The position numbers and the translations under genes were made by a program. From assembly GCA_964350945.1 (NCBI GenBank), contig CAYGLF010000001.1, forward strand, positions 62,001 to 126,000: DNA of 64,000 nt, read 5' to 3'. The first letter of the stretch is position 1, and every line of letters starts with the position of its first letter. A model generated the notes under the pieces. The model ran no database searches, was not told where the DNA came from, and saw only the letters and a list, made by a program, of their open reading frames with translations. Of this stretch, positions 8,137-17,187 are shown in pieces. Source of the DNA: CAYGLF01 sp964350945 (GTDB taxonomy: Bacteria; Chlamydiota; Chlamydiia; Chlamydiales; JAAZZY01).

Positions 8137-9504
8137 TTAGTCTTCGTGAGATTCAAACAGACAGCCGTTATCAATAAGATTGTCTATATAGTTTAGGTTG
8201 TAATTATTATTTAGAAACTTCTGATCAGAAAGCATGTGCTTATGAAAAGGAATTGTCGACTTAATACCACCAATATGAAACTCTTTAAGAGCCCTTTTAC
8301 TAATGGCTATAGCTTCAGAACGATCTTTCCCCCTAACTATCAACTTAGCAATCATAGAATCATAATAAGGTGAGATAAAGCACCCCCCGTAGCAGGCACT
8401 ATCAATACGCACATGCGGCCCACCAGGAGGCAAATAGTAATCAATTTTCCCCGGAGAAGGAGTGAAGTTTGCTGCAGGATTTTCCGCATTAATTCTAAAT
8501 TGCATCACATGCCCAGTAAACTTAACATCTTTTTGCTTGAAGCTCAATGGCTTACCCATAGCTACATTAATTTGCTCTTTAACTAGGTCAATGTCTGTCA
8601 ATACCTCAGTAACTGTATGCTCTACTTGGATACGTGTATTCATTTCCATAAAATAGAAATTTTTCTTCTCATCAATCAGAAATTCTACCGTACCAGCTGA
8701 GCTGTAGCCTGCACTTTTAGCTAACCGAACGGCTGCTTCACCAAGCTCTTTCCTCATTTTGGGAGAACATATTGGCGAAGGGGTTTCTTCGATTAATTTC
8801 TGACGTCTTCGTTGAATCGTGCAGTCACGTTCACCTAAGTAAACACAATTTCCATGTTTATCAGCTATAATTTGCACTTCTACGTGGCGCGGATTCAAAA
8901 TCATCTTTTCAAGATAGACATCCGGATTATTAAAACTTGCTCTTGCCTCAGCTTGTGCTTGATGAAAAAGCTTTGTAAATTCGGATTCGGAATGGACGAA
9001 TCGTATTCCTTTTCCACCACCACCGGCAACGGCTTTAATTAAAAGCGGGTAGCCAATTTTTTTAGCTACTTTAAGTCCTTCTTCTAAAGAAGGTACAACC
9101 CCATCAGAACCGGGAATTACAGGACATTTTGCAGACTTTGCAGTCTTTTTTGCCATCGCCTTATCACCTAAAATTGAAATGGCCTCAGAGGAAGGTCCTA
9201 TAAATTCAATATTGCAACTTTTACAAATTGAAGCAAAATTAGCATTCTCACTTAAAAAACCATACCCAGGATGAATTGCGTCAGCGTGAGTGATTTCTGC
9301 AGCAGAGAGCACACGAGGAATATTTAGATACGAATCCATAGAGGATGCTTTTCCAATACAGATCGCCTCATCAGCTTGAAGAACATGAAGTGCTTCTTGG
9401 TCTGCTTCAGAATATACCGCTACTGTTTGTAGCCCAAGCTCGTGACATGCCCGGATGATACGAAGCGCAATTTCGCCACGATTAGCAATAAGAACTTTTT
9501 TCAT
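8137..9504 (-). CDS. accC: Biotin carboxylase subunit of acetyl-CoA carboxylase
   Basis: 455 residues, the full family length. AccC carboxylates the biotin on AccB using ATP and bicarbonate, the first half of malonyl-CoA formation for fatty-acid synthesis. MKKVLIANRGEIALRIIRAC opens the N-terminal domain; the ATP-grasp domain has the glycine loop AVAGGGGKGIRFVH near residues 162-175 and the catalytic segment MEMNTRIQVEHTVTE near residues 289-303. It follows accB by 3 nt in the operon rpe-efp-accB-accC, an order known from Chlamydia. Confidence 0.97.
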   Translation of the reverse strand: MKKVLIANRGEIALRIIRACHELGLQTVAVYSEADQEALHVLQADEAICIGKASSMDSYLNIPRVLSAAEITHADAIHPGYGFLSENANFASICKSCNIEFIGPSSEAISILGDKAMAKKTAKSAKCPVIPGSDGVVPSLEEGLKVAKKIGYPLLIKAVAGGGGKGIRFVHSESEFTKLFHQAQAEARASFNNPDVYLEKMILNPRHVEVQIIADKHGNCVYLGERDCTIQRRRQKLIEETPSPICSPKMRKELGEAAVRLAKSAGYSSAGTVEFLIDEKKNFYFMEMNTRIQVEHTVTEVLTDIDLVKEQINVAMGKPLSFKQKDVKFTGHVMQFRINAENPAANFTPSPGKIDYYLPPGGPHVRIDSACYGGCFISPYYDSMIAKLIVRGKDRSEAIAISKRALKEFHIGGIKSTIPFHKHMLSDQKFLNNNYNLNYIDNLIDNGCLFESHED

Positions 9505-9507
9505 AGA

Positions 9508-9963
9508 TTATCCAAGCTTAAAGATTTTAGTTCCAAATTCAACAGGGTGCCCATTTTCAATTAAAATTTCTTTAATGACTCCACTCTCTGTTGATTTTAC
9601 TTCATTCATTACTTTCATGGCTTCGATAATGCAAACTACATCACCTTCTTTTACACGATCACCTACCTTGACAAAGTCAGCTTCATCAGGAGCCGAAGCA
9701 GAGTATAAGGTTCCTACCATCGGGGATGTAATAAATACTGCATTTGCATCATTATCTGCTGGAAGATCGATTTGAGCTACGGGAGCTGGGTGGTGTGCAA
9801 TGGTCGCCTGCGGAATGATCGACGAAGGGGCAATTTGCTCAGCACGTGGCGGGGTTCTTTCCAATAGAAGTTCAAACTCACCTCTTTTAAGTTGTAGCTT
9901 CTGCATGTTTCTTTCTTCGAAAGCATCCAGTAAATCTTTAATCTCATCTATACTAAATTCCAC
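9508..9963 (-). CDS. accB: Biotin carboxyl carrier protein of acetyl-CoA carboxylase
   Basis: 151 residues from the GTG at 9963, which is preceded by TGAGGT at 4-5 nt and begins at the usual BCCP N-terminus (MEFSIDEIKDLLDAFEERNM). A GTG 11 codons further upstream (9996) would overlap efp and is less likely. The C-terminal biotinyl domain (last 75 residues) carries the biotinylation site EAMKVMNEV; the Pro/Ala-rich linker before it is typical. It carries biotin between AccC and the carboxyltransferase. Confidence 0.93.
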   Translation of the reverse strand: MEFSIDEIKDLLDAFEERNMQKLQLKRGEFELLLERTPPRAEQIAPSSIIPQATIAHHPAPVAQIDLPADNDANAVFITSPMVGTLYSASAPDEADFVKVGDRVKEGDVVCIIEAMKVMNEVKSTESGVIKEILIENGHPVEFGTKIFKLG

Positions 9964-9973
9964 GAAAACCTCA

Positions 9974-10528
9974 CTAGATTCTTTGAATAAATTCACCTGT
10001 TTTGGTGTCTACTTTAATAATATCTCCGACCTCAACAAACAAGGGCACTTGTATCTTAGCTCCTGTTTCGATAGTTGCAACCTTGGTTGCATTTGAAACC
10101 GTAATTTTTTCTTTTGACTCTTCTGTTTTAGAAACCATAATTTCTAAAAACTGCGGGAGTTCCACTGAGAATATTGTCTGTCCATAAAAAACAGCTTTTA
10201 CAGAAACACCTTCATTAAGAAAATTCATTTTTTTCCCAATAATTTTAGGCGATACTAACACCTGCTCCAAGGTTCCTGTGTCTAAAAATAAATAGTTTTT
10301 CCCTTCGAGGTACAAGTACTCCAAATCTCTTTCTTCTAAAAAGACTTCTTCTACAACTTGATCGGCCTTAAAGTTTTTTTCAAGAACTTCGTCGGTAATC
10401 AGATTTCGAAGTTTGGCTTTAATAAATGCGGGGCCTTTAGCAGCAACTTTAATGCTAGAATCAACTCTAAAAAGCTCTCCTTGCAATGAAATAACCATTC
10501 CTGGGGATATTTGACTTTGAGACACCAC
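9974..10528 (-). CDS. efp: Translation elongation factor P
   Basis: 184 residues with the three OB-like domains of EF-P. EF-P relieves ribosome stalling at polyproline. The domain I loop reads VAAKGPAF and keeps the lysine that some bacteria modify, although the surrounding residues differ from the common PGKGxA. It starts with GTG at 10528 behind AGGT at 7 nt; a second GTG follows directly. Located between rpe and accB as in Chlamydia, where a second EF-P copy exists elsewhere. Confidence 0.92.
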   Translation of the reverse strand: MVSQSQISPGMVISLQGELFRVDSSIKVAAKGPAFIKAKLRNLITDEVLEKNFKADQVVEEVFLEERDLEYLYLEGKNYLFLDTGTLEQVLVSPKIIGKKMNFLNEGVSVKAVFYGQTIFSVELPQFLEIMVSKTEESKEKITVSNATKVATIETGAKIQVPLFVEVGDIIKVDTKTGEFIQRI

Positions 10529-10596
10529 TAGTGAACCTAATTGTTATATATTGTAACTACATTATGCCATATCATGGAGTTGGGTTCAAGCAATGT

Positions 10597-11280
10597 TTAT
10601 GTACAGCTTCTAAGCGCAGCAATCGACTCTTTCATTGAGGGCGACTTAAAAAGATAAGTACCTGAAACCAAGTCGTTTGCTCCTGATTTAACGCATTCTT
10701 GAGCCGTTTTTTGGTTAATACCACCATCGACTTGAATGGGGAATTTTTGCCCATTTCCCCCCTTCAAACCTCGTGCTTCAAGCGCTTCTCGTATAAATTG
10801 AACTTTCTCCAGGACATGAGGTATAAAGGACTGCCCTCCAAAACCTGGCTGAACTGTCATTAGTAAAATGAGATCACAGCGATCCAAAAAAGGCACAACC
10901 ATAGAAGCTGAGGTTTCAGGGCAAAAGGCCAACCCTGCCTGGATATTACACTTTTTAATATAGGATAAAGTTTCTTCTACATCTTCTGTAGCCTCAAAAT
11001 GAAATGTTACTCTATCAGCACCCGACTCAACCAGTCTCTCTATGTAGTCAAAAGGATTATATACCATGATATGCACATCTAAAAACAGATCCGTAGCGCG
11101 ATTAATAGCGGCCACCGCTTGCGGACCCATAGTTAAATTGGGAACAAAATGTCCGTCCATTATATCAATATGGATATGGTCTGCACCAGCCTCTGTTATT
11201 TTTTGTGCTTCTGATGCTAAGTAGCCGAAATCTCCAGCAAGAATTGAAGGAGAAATAAGCAAATCATTTTTATTCATCAT
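10597..11280 (-). CDS. rpe: Ribulose-phosphate 3-epimerase
   Basis: About 227 residues from the ATG at 11280; an upstream TTG (11295) would add five residues, and a second ATG follows at 11277. The TIM-barrel landmarks are all present: ISPSILAGDFG, HIDIMDGHFVPNLTMGP, LDVHIMV, TVQPGFGGQSF and VDGGI. It interconverts ribulose-5-phosphate and xylulose-5-phosphate in the pentose phosphate pathway, the branch fed by zwf and gnd found elsewhere in this window. First gene of the rpe-efp-accB-accC operon. Confidence 0.95.
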   Translation of the reverse strand: MMNKNDLLISPSILAGDFGYLASEAQKITEAGADHIHIDIMDGHFVPNLTMGPQAVAAINRATDLFLDVHIMVYNPFDYIERLVESGADRVTFHFEATEDVEETLSYIKKCNIQAGLAFCPETSASMVVPFLDRCDLILLMTVQPGFGGQSFIPHVLEKVQFIREALEARGLKGGNGQKFPIQVDGGINQKTAQECVKSGANDLVSGTYLFKSPSMKESIAALRSCT

Positions 11281-11332
11281 CTTAAAAAATTCCAAGTTCT
11301 CTATTAAGTGTACTTGTAGTCTATTTTTTTAC

Positions 11333-11366
11333 CCTTTTCTTGACAAGCAAACCTTTTCTTGACAAG
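11333..11366. repeat. Two-copy short direct repeat containing TTGACA
   Basis: CCTTTTCTTGACAAG occurs at 11333-11347 and again at 11352-11366, period 19 nt. It lies between the divergent rpe and histidine phosphatase genes. Each copy contains a perfect -35-like TTGACA on the plus strand, and TTGTCA on the minus strand, which has TAGACT 17 nt downstream toward rpe. It may be a duplicated operator or promoter element. Confidence 0.5.
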
Positions 11367-11376
11367 AAGGAGCCAG

Positions 11377-11988
11377 ATGCGAAATATAAAAAGTATGAAT
11401 TTAAAAAATAAAAAAAAGATGATTTACCTCATTCGCCATGGAGAGACAGCTTGGTCACAATCCAAGCAACACACAGGTCGCACAGACATCCCTCTAACTG
11501 CAGAAGGAGAAAAGCAAGCCAGCTGTCTAAAAAACAGGTTGAGTGGCATTGAATTCAAAAAAGTACTTGTCAGTCCATTAATCAGAGCCCAAAGAACCTG
11601 CGAACTTGCCGGCTTAAAGGAGCAAGCAGAGCTTAATGATGACCTATTTGAGTGGGATTATGGTGAATATGAGGGGTTAACCACCCAGGAAATCCGCTTA
11701 AAAATACCTAAGTGGAACATTTTTGAAAACGGACCCCAAAAAGGGGAAACATTGAACCAAGTAGCCCACAGGGCAAGTCACCTGATAGAGCAAATCTCGC
11801 AAATAGATGGGAATGTTGCCCTTTTCTCAAGCGGGCATATTTCGAGGGTCTTGGGGGCTCTATGGGCCTCACTAGACCCCTTAAAAAGCCAGTTTTTGGC
11901 CCTATCCACGGCCTCTGTGAGCATTTTGGGCTACGAGCATGAATGGAAAGCCATCAGATCATGGAATGACACCTCTCACCTCAACTAG
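11377..11988 (+). CDS. Histidine phosphatase superfamily protein (phosphoglycerate mutase-like)
   Basis: 203 residues from the ATG at 11377, four nt after AAGGAG. The catalytic LIRHGET motif is at about residues 17-23, with the supporting SSGHISRV near residue 150 and acidic residue WDYGEYEG in between. Members act as phosphoglycerate mutases or as phosphatases of small sugar or cofactor phosphates. At 203 residues it is shorter than the dPGM glycolytic enzyme, so a phosphatase (CobC/GpmB-like) is more likely. An in-frame TTG at 11359 lies before the ribosome binding site and is rejected. Confidence 0.85.
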   Translation: MRNIKSMNLKNKKKMIYLIRHGETAWSQSKQHTGRTDIPLTAEGEKQASCLKNRLSGIEFKKVLVSPLIRAQRTCELAGLKEQAELNDDLFEWDYGEYEGLTTQEIRLKIPKWNIFENGPQKGETLNQVAHRASHLIEQISQIDGNVALFSSGHISRVLGALWASLDPLKSQFLALSTASVSILGYEHEWKAIRSWNDTSHLN

Positions 11989-12066
11989 GAGTATCTAGCA
12001 CTGGCAATTTAGTATATAAATAGAGGATAATTAACCATAGTTCATTAGGGCGGTTTATTTAATAGC

Positions 12067-12096
12067 TTGCAAAGTTAATCAATTAATTAGTATAAT
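12067..12096 (+). promoter_or_regulatory. Promoter of the desaturase gene
   Basis: TTGCAA (12067-12072) and the consensus TATAAT (12091-12096), spacer 18 nt, 35 nt before the ATG at 12132. Confidence 0.55.
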
Positions 12097-12131
12097 GTAT
12101 ATGAAACACCAATAGTTAAAGGATTTTTTTT

Positions 12132-13283
12132 ATGAATGATATGGACTATAAAATTTATAGGTGGGTTGCTGGAATCTTTCTAGGAGGCTACCACTTGGCG
12201 CTCTTTATTCTTGTGCCACTTTTCTTAATAAAATTTGGAATTCCCTCTATCGGAATTTTGATTTTTTCATTTATCGCATTTGTAATAAGCGGTTTAGCTA
12301 TAACCGGAGGATATCATCGCTATTTCTCCCATCGGTCGTATAAAACAAATCCTATTATTGAGCATTTTTTACTCTTTTTCGGCGCAGTGGCCGTACAGGG
12401 AAGTGCTCTACGTTGGTCTTTCGACCACAGACTACACCATGCCTATGTAGACACTGACAAGGACCCCTACTCCATTAATAGAGGCTTTTGGTACGCGCAC
12501 TTTATCTGGTTCTTTGATAGACCGATTGATATCGATCCAAAGCTTTGTCAAGACTTGATGAGGAACAAGCGCGTCATGTTTCAGCATAAATACTATGGAA
12601 CCTATGCCATTGTAGCCAATCTGATTGTTATCGCTGCTGCTGGATTTCTATTTCATAACTTTTTTGCAGCCTTTATTTTTGCAGGGCTTTTTAGGTTATT
12701 TATGCTGCACCACTTTACCTGGTTTATCAATTCTCTAGCCCACACATGGGGTGCTAAAACATACTCTAAAGAGCATACAGCCGTCGATAACTACATTATC
12801 TCACTAGTTACCTTTGGAGAAGGCTATCATAACTATCACCATACTTTCTGTAGTGACTATCGCAATGGAGTTCGCTGGTTCCACTTCGATCCGACTAAGT
12901 GGATGATTTGGATTCTTAATAAATTTGGGCTTGCTAAAGAGCTCAAAACTGTGAAAACATTTAAAATGCGTGAAAAGCAAATCTTGTATGACAAGAAGTA
13001 TTTACTGAAAAAAGTCAAACAGATGCTGCACATTAACCCCAAGCCCACAGAAGATAAGGTCAATAGCTTGTCACATTCTCTACTTGAGCTTCTCTCTCAG
13101 ATAAGTAATATTTCAGCTCACTACGAAAGACTCAAAAATAATTTGAAAGAAGCAGCTCCCAGAGAAAAACTAGAACAACTCAAAGTTGAGCTTCAAACGG
13201 TAAGAGAAAAATTTGATGCGCAATGGAAAAGTTGGCTTAAACTTTCTAGTTCAATTGCAGACAACAAACTTAAAGCTGCATAA
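12132..13283 (+). CDS. Acyl-CoA/acyl-lipid desaturase, delta-9 type
   Basis: 383 residues. Integral-membrane di-iron desaturase that puts a double bond into a fatty acyl chain. The three histidine boxes are clear: HRYFSH (about residue 63), HRLHH (about 100) and GYHNYHH (about 238); hydrophobic spans precede and separate them. The last ~100 residues form a charged helical tail (SLLELLSQISNISAHYERL...) that many bacterial desaturases lack. Own promoter upstream; a strong hairpin terminator follows. Together with the lipid hydroxylase at 24.7 kb it suggests that membrane lipids are remodelled. Substrate (CoA, ACP or lipid-bound) cannot be told. Confidence 0.9.
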   Translation: MNDMDYKIYRWVAGIFLGGYHLALFILVPLFLIKFGIPSIGILIFSFIAFVISGLAITGGYHRYFSHRSYKTNPIIEHFLLFFGAVAVQGSALRWSFDHRLHHAYVDTDKDPYSINRGFWYAHFIWFFDRPIDIDPKLCQDLMRNKRVMFQHKYYGTYAIVANLIVIAAAGFLFHNFFAAFIFAGLFRLFMLHHFTWFINSLAHTWGAKTYSKEHTAVDNYIISLVTFGEGYHNYHHTFCSDYRNGVRWFHFDPTKWMIWILNKFGLAKELKTVKTFKMREKQILYDKKYLLKKVKQMLHINPKPTEDKVNSLSHSLLELLSQISNISAHYERLKNNLKEAAPREKLEQLKVELQTVREKFDAQWKSWLKLSSSIADNKLKAA

Positions 13284-13309
13284 AACTAGACAATTAGGTT
13301 GACTTCTGT

Positions 13310-13345
13310 AAAAATACAGCTTGATTAACATCAAGCTGTATTTTT
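13310..13345 (+). terminator. Perfect 16-bp hairpin with T tract after the desaturase
   Basis: AAAAATACAGCTTGAT (13310-13325), loop TAAC, then its exact complement ending in TTTTT at 13345. It behaves as a rho-independent terminator for the desaturase. It ends directly against the ATG of the EamA gene (13346). Confidence 0.8.
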
Positions 13346-14284
13346 ATGTCTGCGAATATTCCTGTCAAAAACCATAAACCCCATATTGGCATCCCCTTGG
13401 TTATTGTCGCATGTTTTTTCAATGCTTCAATGGCTTTTACCGTTAAATTAATTTCTACCCAGTATGACCTTCCTAGTCAAGCGCTTGTCTTTTTTCGCTA
13501 TACAATAAGCTTTTTATTGCTTCTTCCGATGCTTTTCTTCGTGCCGAAGTACCGCCCGCTCACAAAGACTCTTAGGATCCATCTTTGGCAACCATATTTT
13601 GTTCGAATTACCGCCGGATTATTGAGCATGTTTGCCTATTTTTATGCTATTCAAATGATCTCTCTAAGTAATGCGGTGCTACTAGTCTTCACCTCTCCTT
13701 TCTTTATACCTGTCGCCTTTTGGGTTTGGAAAGGCGTACCGATACCCAATAAATTATGGAGTGGGTTAGTAGTTGGTTTCATAGGCATGCTTTTTGTAAT
13801 TGGTCCTGAAATGGAGCACCTTAATATTGGATATCTTGTCGGCTTAGCAGCAGGTATGTTTGCAGGTATAGCTTACGTCGCCGCCCGGCTACAAAACTTT
13901 ACAGAGCTACCGATTCGCATTAACTTTTACTTGTTTTTGGTTTCTGCCTTAGTTTCATTTACAACCGTTGCAAAGCTACTTATCCACAACCTCAAAGACT
14001 TTCCTGTAAAATTGTGGTGGCTGTTAGTACTTCTTGGTTTAACAGGTGCTCTATACCAAGGTTTTATTATCCTAGCCTTTCGCTGGACCAAAGCAAACTA
14101 CATAGGGGCTTACTTATACATAACCGTTGTATTCTCTGTAATAATTGACTGGCTTTACTTTGCTAAACCACCAACACTTACATCATTTTTTGGGCTGGTA
14201 TTGATTATTTCTGGTGCTATTTTAATGAGTTGGCTAGATTCTAATCACGTCAAAAAAGAAGCTGAAGCACCACCTACAAACTAG
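13346..14284 (+). CDS. EamA-family (drug/metabolite transporter) permease
   Basis: 312 residues, ten hydrophobic spans in two EamA repeats (about residues 17-155 and 168-300). The first repeat starts IPLVIVACFFNASMAFTVKLIS and contains FFRYTISFLLLLPML, standard for the DMT superfamily; these are metabolite exporters or importers, with some chlamydial members importing SAM or nucleoside-like solutes. The ATG lies directly after a terminator-like hairpin and has no ribosome binding site, so the true start may be downstream or translation may be unusual. Its 3' end overlaps the convergent 653-residue gene by 11 nt. Substrate unknown. Confidence 0.82.
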   Translation: MSANIPVKNHKPHIGIPLVIVACFFNASMAFTVKLISTQYDLPSQALVFFRYTISFLLLLPMLFFVPKYRPLTKTLRIHLWQPYFVRITAGLLSMFAYFYAIQMISLSNAVLLVFTSPFFIPVAFWVWKGVPIPNKLWSGLVVGFIGMLFVIGPEMEHLNIGYLVGLAAGMFAGIAYVAARLQNFTELPIRINFYLFLVSALVSFTTVAKLLIHNLKDFPVKLWWLLVLLGLTGALYQGFIILAFRWTKANYIGAYLYITVVFSVIIDWLYFAKPPTLTSFFGLVLIISGAILMSWLDSNHVKKEAEAPPTN

Positions 14285-16235
14285 AATCATCATTCAATTC
14301 TTCTAGTGTATTTCGAAGATCATCGCAAAAGCGCTTTCTCTCATCTGCTCTTTCGCTGTGAAAAACAAGGCCAAGATAAAATGCATCTTGTATGTTTAAA
14401 AAAGCAAATACCAACTGGAGGCGAGTTAACTTGAAGCCCTCAATGTTTTTTTTCACAGCCTTTTGAAAGTCCATATTTTGAGATTTAACATAGGCAAAGA
14501 TATACTTACTCTGGTAGACAAATTTAAGAACATAGCCCTTCTGTAAATCAAACTGCTGATCAAAGGCCTCTTGAAAGATAAGGAAAAAGGTTTCTAAAAG
14601 TTTAGGCTCCAACATGCTTCGAGAAATACTTGGGCTAAGAGCGTAAAAGAAATTTTCAAGCATTAACTCATTGAATTCACCCTTTGATCTCAAGCGATTT
14701 TTAAGATTATCTAATAGTTCATTCTCTTTAGCAATCATTCCTCCATTATAGTCTCTGACATCTGTGAAGATGCGGAATAGTTCGTCTAAAACCGACTGCC
14801 TCGCTTTATAGAGATCTAATGAGTGATCCTTCCTTAAAAAATCTTGTTTTTCGAGTCGAACATAAAACACATTCGCCTCTTTCAAAAACTTTTTCTTGAT
14901 CTGACCAATAATTTTAATTCTGTCAGGTAGGTATTCATATTTAAAATCGTTTTTATGACAAATGTCTTGAACGGATAGCTCCTCTGCTCGAATAACTCTC
15001 AGAAGAAGGACTGTAAATGTAATATGACGCGAGCTTTGACTATCGAAATTGATAATAATTTGGGGGATATCCCCATAACGCTTCAGCTGTTTGCTTAAAT
15101 TTAAAATATTACGCATAATCTCTTCTTCATTACGAGGCAAAAAGATTGGATGCATAAACTGCTCAATACGACTTTTTAAATCTTGCGGTAATAACGTGCG
15201 AAGACGGCTTAGCTCTTCAAAAGTAAACGACTGACTGTGCGGTTTTTCATACTCTGCATAAATCATAAGCCCCAAGTCTCCCACCTTTTTATTCTCTATA
15301 AATGATTGGTTGACTAACTTTGCACTTGGAATACAATTTTGGATTGCTTTGGTGATTTGACTCTCACCGAATAGCTCGTTTTCTCTTGTATGGGAAATCC
15401 CAACAAGCACCCCTAGAACTGTTTTTGCGCCATAGGGGTAGTGCAAACGAGTTTTCATTAATTTAGTACGTATTAAACGGGCACTCTCGGGATCCTTACT
15501 CATTGAATCTCTAAAAAGATATTGCCAACAGATAATTCGTACTAAATGCCGGTACTCTCGAAGTTCCTTAAAATAATCCGAAGAATAAACAAAAAAACGC
15601 TGCATCTCAGTAAATAACTCTCTATCAAAATGGTTCGATTTCTGATTCATCAAACTGACAATAGAGTCTTGTACCAGATTTGTTTTTTCATCTACGTTTA
15701 AACCTTTAATCTCTAGGATTCGCATCCCCTGCTCAATAGACACAACCCCTACTTGAATTTCAGAGGCCACCATGGGAAGCGTTTTTTTGATAGTTTCTAA
15801 GTCTTCTCTTGTTTCAATATTTAGCAAGATACTCACTAAAATGAAACGCTCGTTAGGTCTGTCTTTAAACGAAAAATCACTTCCGAATGTAGAAAGGATA
15901 TTCAAACGCTTACCAGGAATTAGCCAACGCGAAATAATATCATAAATAAATTTACTGGAGTAGATACGATATTTATAAATACACTTTATTGAAAGTGTCC
16001 CTAGTTTACTATCATCGTAATCCCATACAACACTCGGAATTAGCCTTTTAATAAACTCAATTTTATCATTTACAGTTTTGCAGTAAGCATAATCCTGAGG
16101 AAGAATTCTCCAGATGCTTGCCTTAATAAGGTCATTGTAACGCTCTTTGAGTGATATATGATCGTCGCAAAAGTCAGGTATTATAACATCTGGTAGATTC
16201 AATTCGGTATTTTCTATCAACTCACTCTCTTGCAT
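14274..16235 (-). CDS. Large hypothetical protein, 653 residues
   Basis: Not recognised. A soluble, mainly helical, charged protein without signal peptide, membrane span, ATP-binding loop or clear repeats. It is rich in Leu/Ile/Arg/Glu, with helical stretches such as RNILNLSKQLKRYGDIPQIIINFDSQ (near residue 375-400) and segments reading like regulatory or scaffold domains. The ATG at 16235 starts 17 nt after the stop of the aspartokinase gene, so the two are probably one transcript. Codon use resembles its neighbours, so no sign of recent transfer. Confidence 0.6.
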   Translation of the reverse strand: MQESELIENTELNLPDVIIPDFCDDHISLKERYNDLIKASIWRILPQDYAYCKTVNDKIEFIKRLIPSVVWDYDDSKLGTLSIKCIYKYRIYSSKFIYDIISRWLIPGKRLNILSTFGSDFSFKDRPNERFILVSILLNIETREDLETIKKTLPMVASEIQVGVVSIEQGMRILEIKGLNVDEKTNLVQDSIVSLMNQKSNHFDRELFTEMQRFFVYSSDYFKELREYRHLVRIICWQYLFRDSMSKDPESARLIRTKLMKTRLHYPYGAKTVLGVLVGISHTRENELFGESQITKAIQNCIPSAKLVNQSFIENKKVGDLGLMIYAEYEKPHSQSFTFEELSRLRTLLPQDLKSRIEQFMHPIFLPRNEEEIMRNILNLSKQLKRYGDIPQIIINFDSQSSRHITFTVLLLRVIRAEELSVQDICHKNDFKYEYLPDRIKIIGQIKKKFLKEANVFYVRLEKQDFLRKDHSLDLYKARQSVLDELFRIFTDVRDYNGGMIAKENELLDNLKNRLRSKGEFNELMLENFFYALSPSISRSMLEPKLLETFFLIFQEAFDQQFDLQKGYVLKFVYQSKYIFAYVKSQNMDFQKAVKKNIEGFKLTRLQLVFAFLNIQDAFYLGLVFHSERADERKRFCDDLRNTLEELNDDSSL

Positions 16236-16252
16236 ACGACTTAAATGATTTA

Positions 16253-17026
16253 TTAATTGGTTTCGTAAATCTTTTCTGGAGCTCTTTGAGCACTCGTACA
16301 GCCAATGACTGTACCTAGGCCCGATTTATTTTTGAATGATAAAACACTCATGGGTAGATTGTTTTTTTTTGCTAAAGCTATACTTCGGGGATGTAAAATA
16401 GGTTTTTTTGTTTGCATCAAGTCAAAGGCCTCCTGGTGGTCAAGCTGACTTAAAAGTGTTGCTTGAGGGTTTTCATTAGGATCACAATCATAAACACCGT
16501 CAACATCTTTATAGAATTCGACAGTCTCAGCATTTAGAGAAACAGCTAAAGCTACCGCCGATGTGTCTGACCCTCCCCTTCCAAGAGTAGTAATATTTTT
16601 TTCAAAACAAACTCCCTGAAAACCAGCCACAATGACCACTTGCCCTTGATTCAGGTGTTCCCAAATGCGCTCTGGGCGGACATTTGCAATTTTCGCAAAA
16701 GAATGCTCCGAGCTTGTGATAATCCCAGATTGACTGCCCGTCAAGCTCACCGCTTTAACTCCATGCCGATCAAGCGCCATTGCTAGAAGGGAAATACTGA
16801 TACGCTCTCCGACACTTATCAGCATATCATATTCCCGTTGTGGCGGATTAGGATGTACCTGGTAGGCAAGATTTATAAGACGGTCTGTCATCCCTCTCAT
16901 GGCGCTTATAACGACCACGCAGCCATCATAGGCTGCTGACTTATCTGCTATAATCTGAGCAACATTATCAAATGAGGCCACATCAGAAACTGAAGAACCC
17001 CCAAATTTTAAAACTATAACTTGCAT
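16253..17026 (-). CDS. Aspartate kinase, catalytic domain only
   Basis: 257 residues. Aspartokinase phosphorylates aspartate, the first step toward lysine, diaminopimelate, threonine and methionine. The amino-acid kinase fold is complete: VLKFGGSSVSD at the N-terminus, SVGERISISLLAMAL near residue 71, GRGGSDTSAVALA near 149 and FYKDVDGVYDCDP near 171. The protein stops soon after LHPRSIALAKKNNLPMSVLSF..GT, so the two C-terminal ACT domains of usual lysC products (about 400-450 residues) are absent and allosteric feedback by lysine would not be expected. The next gene follows at once, leaving no room for a lost ACT frame. Confidence 0.88.
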   Translation of the reverse strand: MQVIVLKFGGSSVSDVASFDNVAQIIADKSAAYDGCVVVISAMRGMTDRLINLAYQVHPNPPQREYDMLISVGERISISLLAMALDRHGVKAVSLTGSQSGIITSSEHSFAKIANVRPERIWEHLNQGQVVIVAGFQGVCFEKNITTLGRGGSDTSAVALAVSLNAETVEFYKDVDGVYDCDPNENPQATLLSQLDHQEAFDLMQTKKPILHPRSIALAKKNNLPMSVLSFKNKSGLGTVIGCTSAQRAPEKIYETN

Positions 17027-17187
17027 ATTTTGAACTAATAATAAACCTAATTAAAGTGTAAGATTAGTTTTTTTAAGGCATAAATCACAATCAAAATAAA
17101 TCTTTGAACTCTCTAAGATCTTTATGATTGCATTTTTTCCAATCTCTCTGCTAATATTTTATTTCAAAACTCCTGTAGTAACAGTTC

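Noticed and set aside
9455..10096. Plus-strand frames opposite accB and efp
   Set aside because: They are antisense to conserved genes and encode Ser/Phe-rich sequence without family features.
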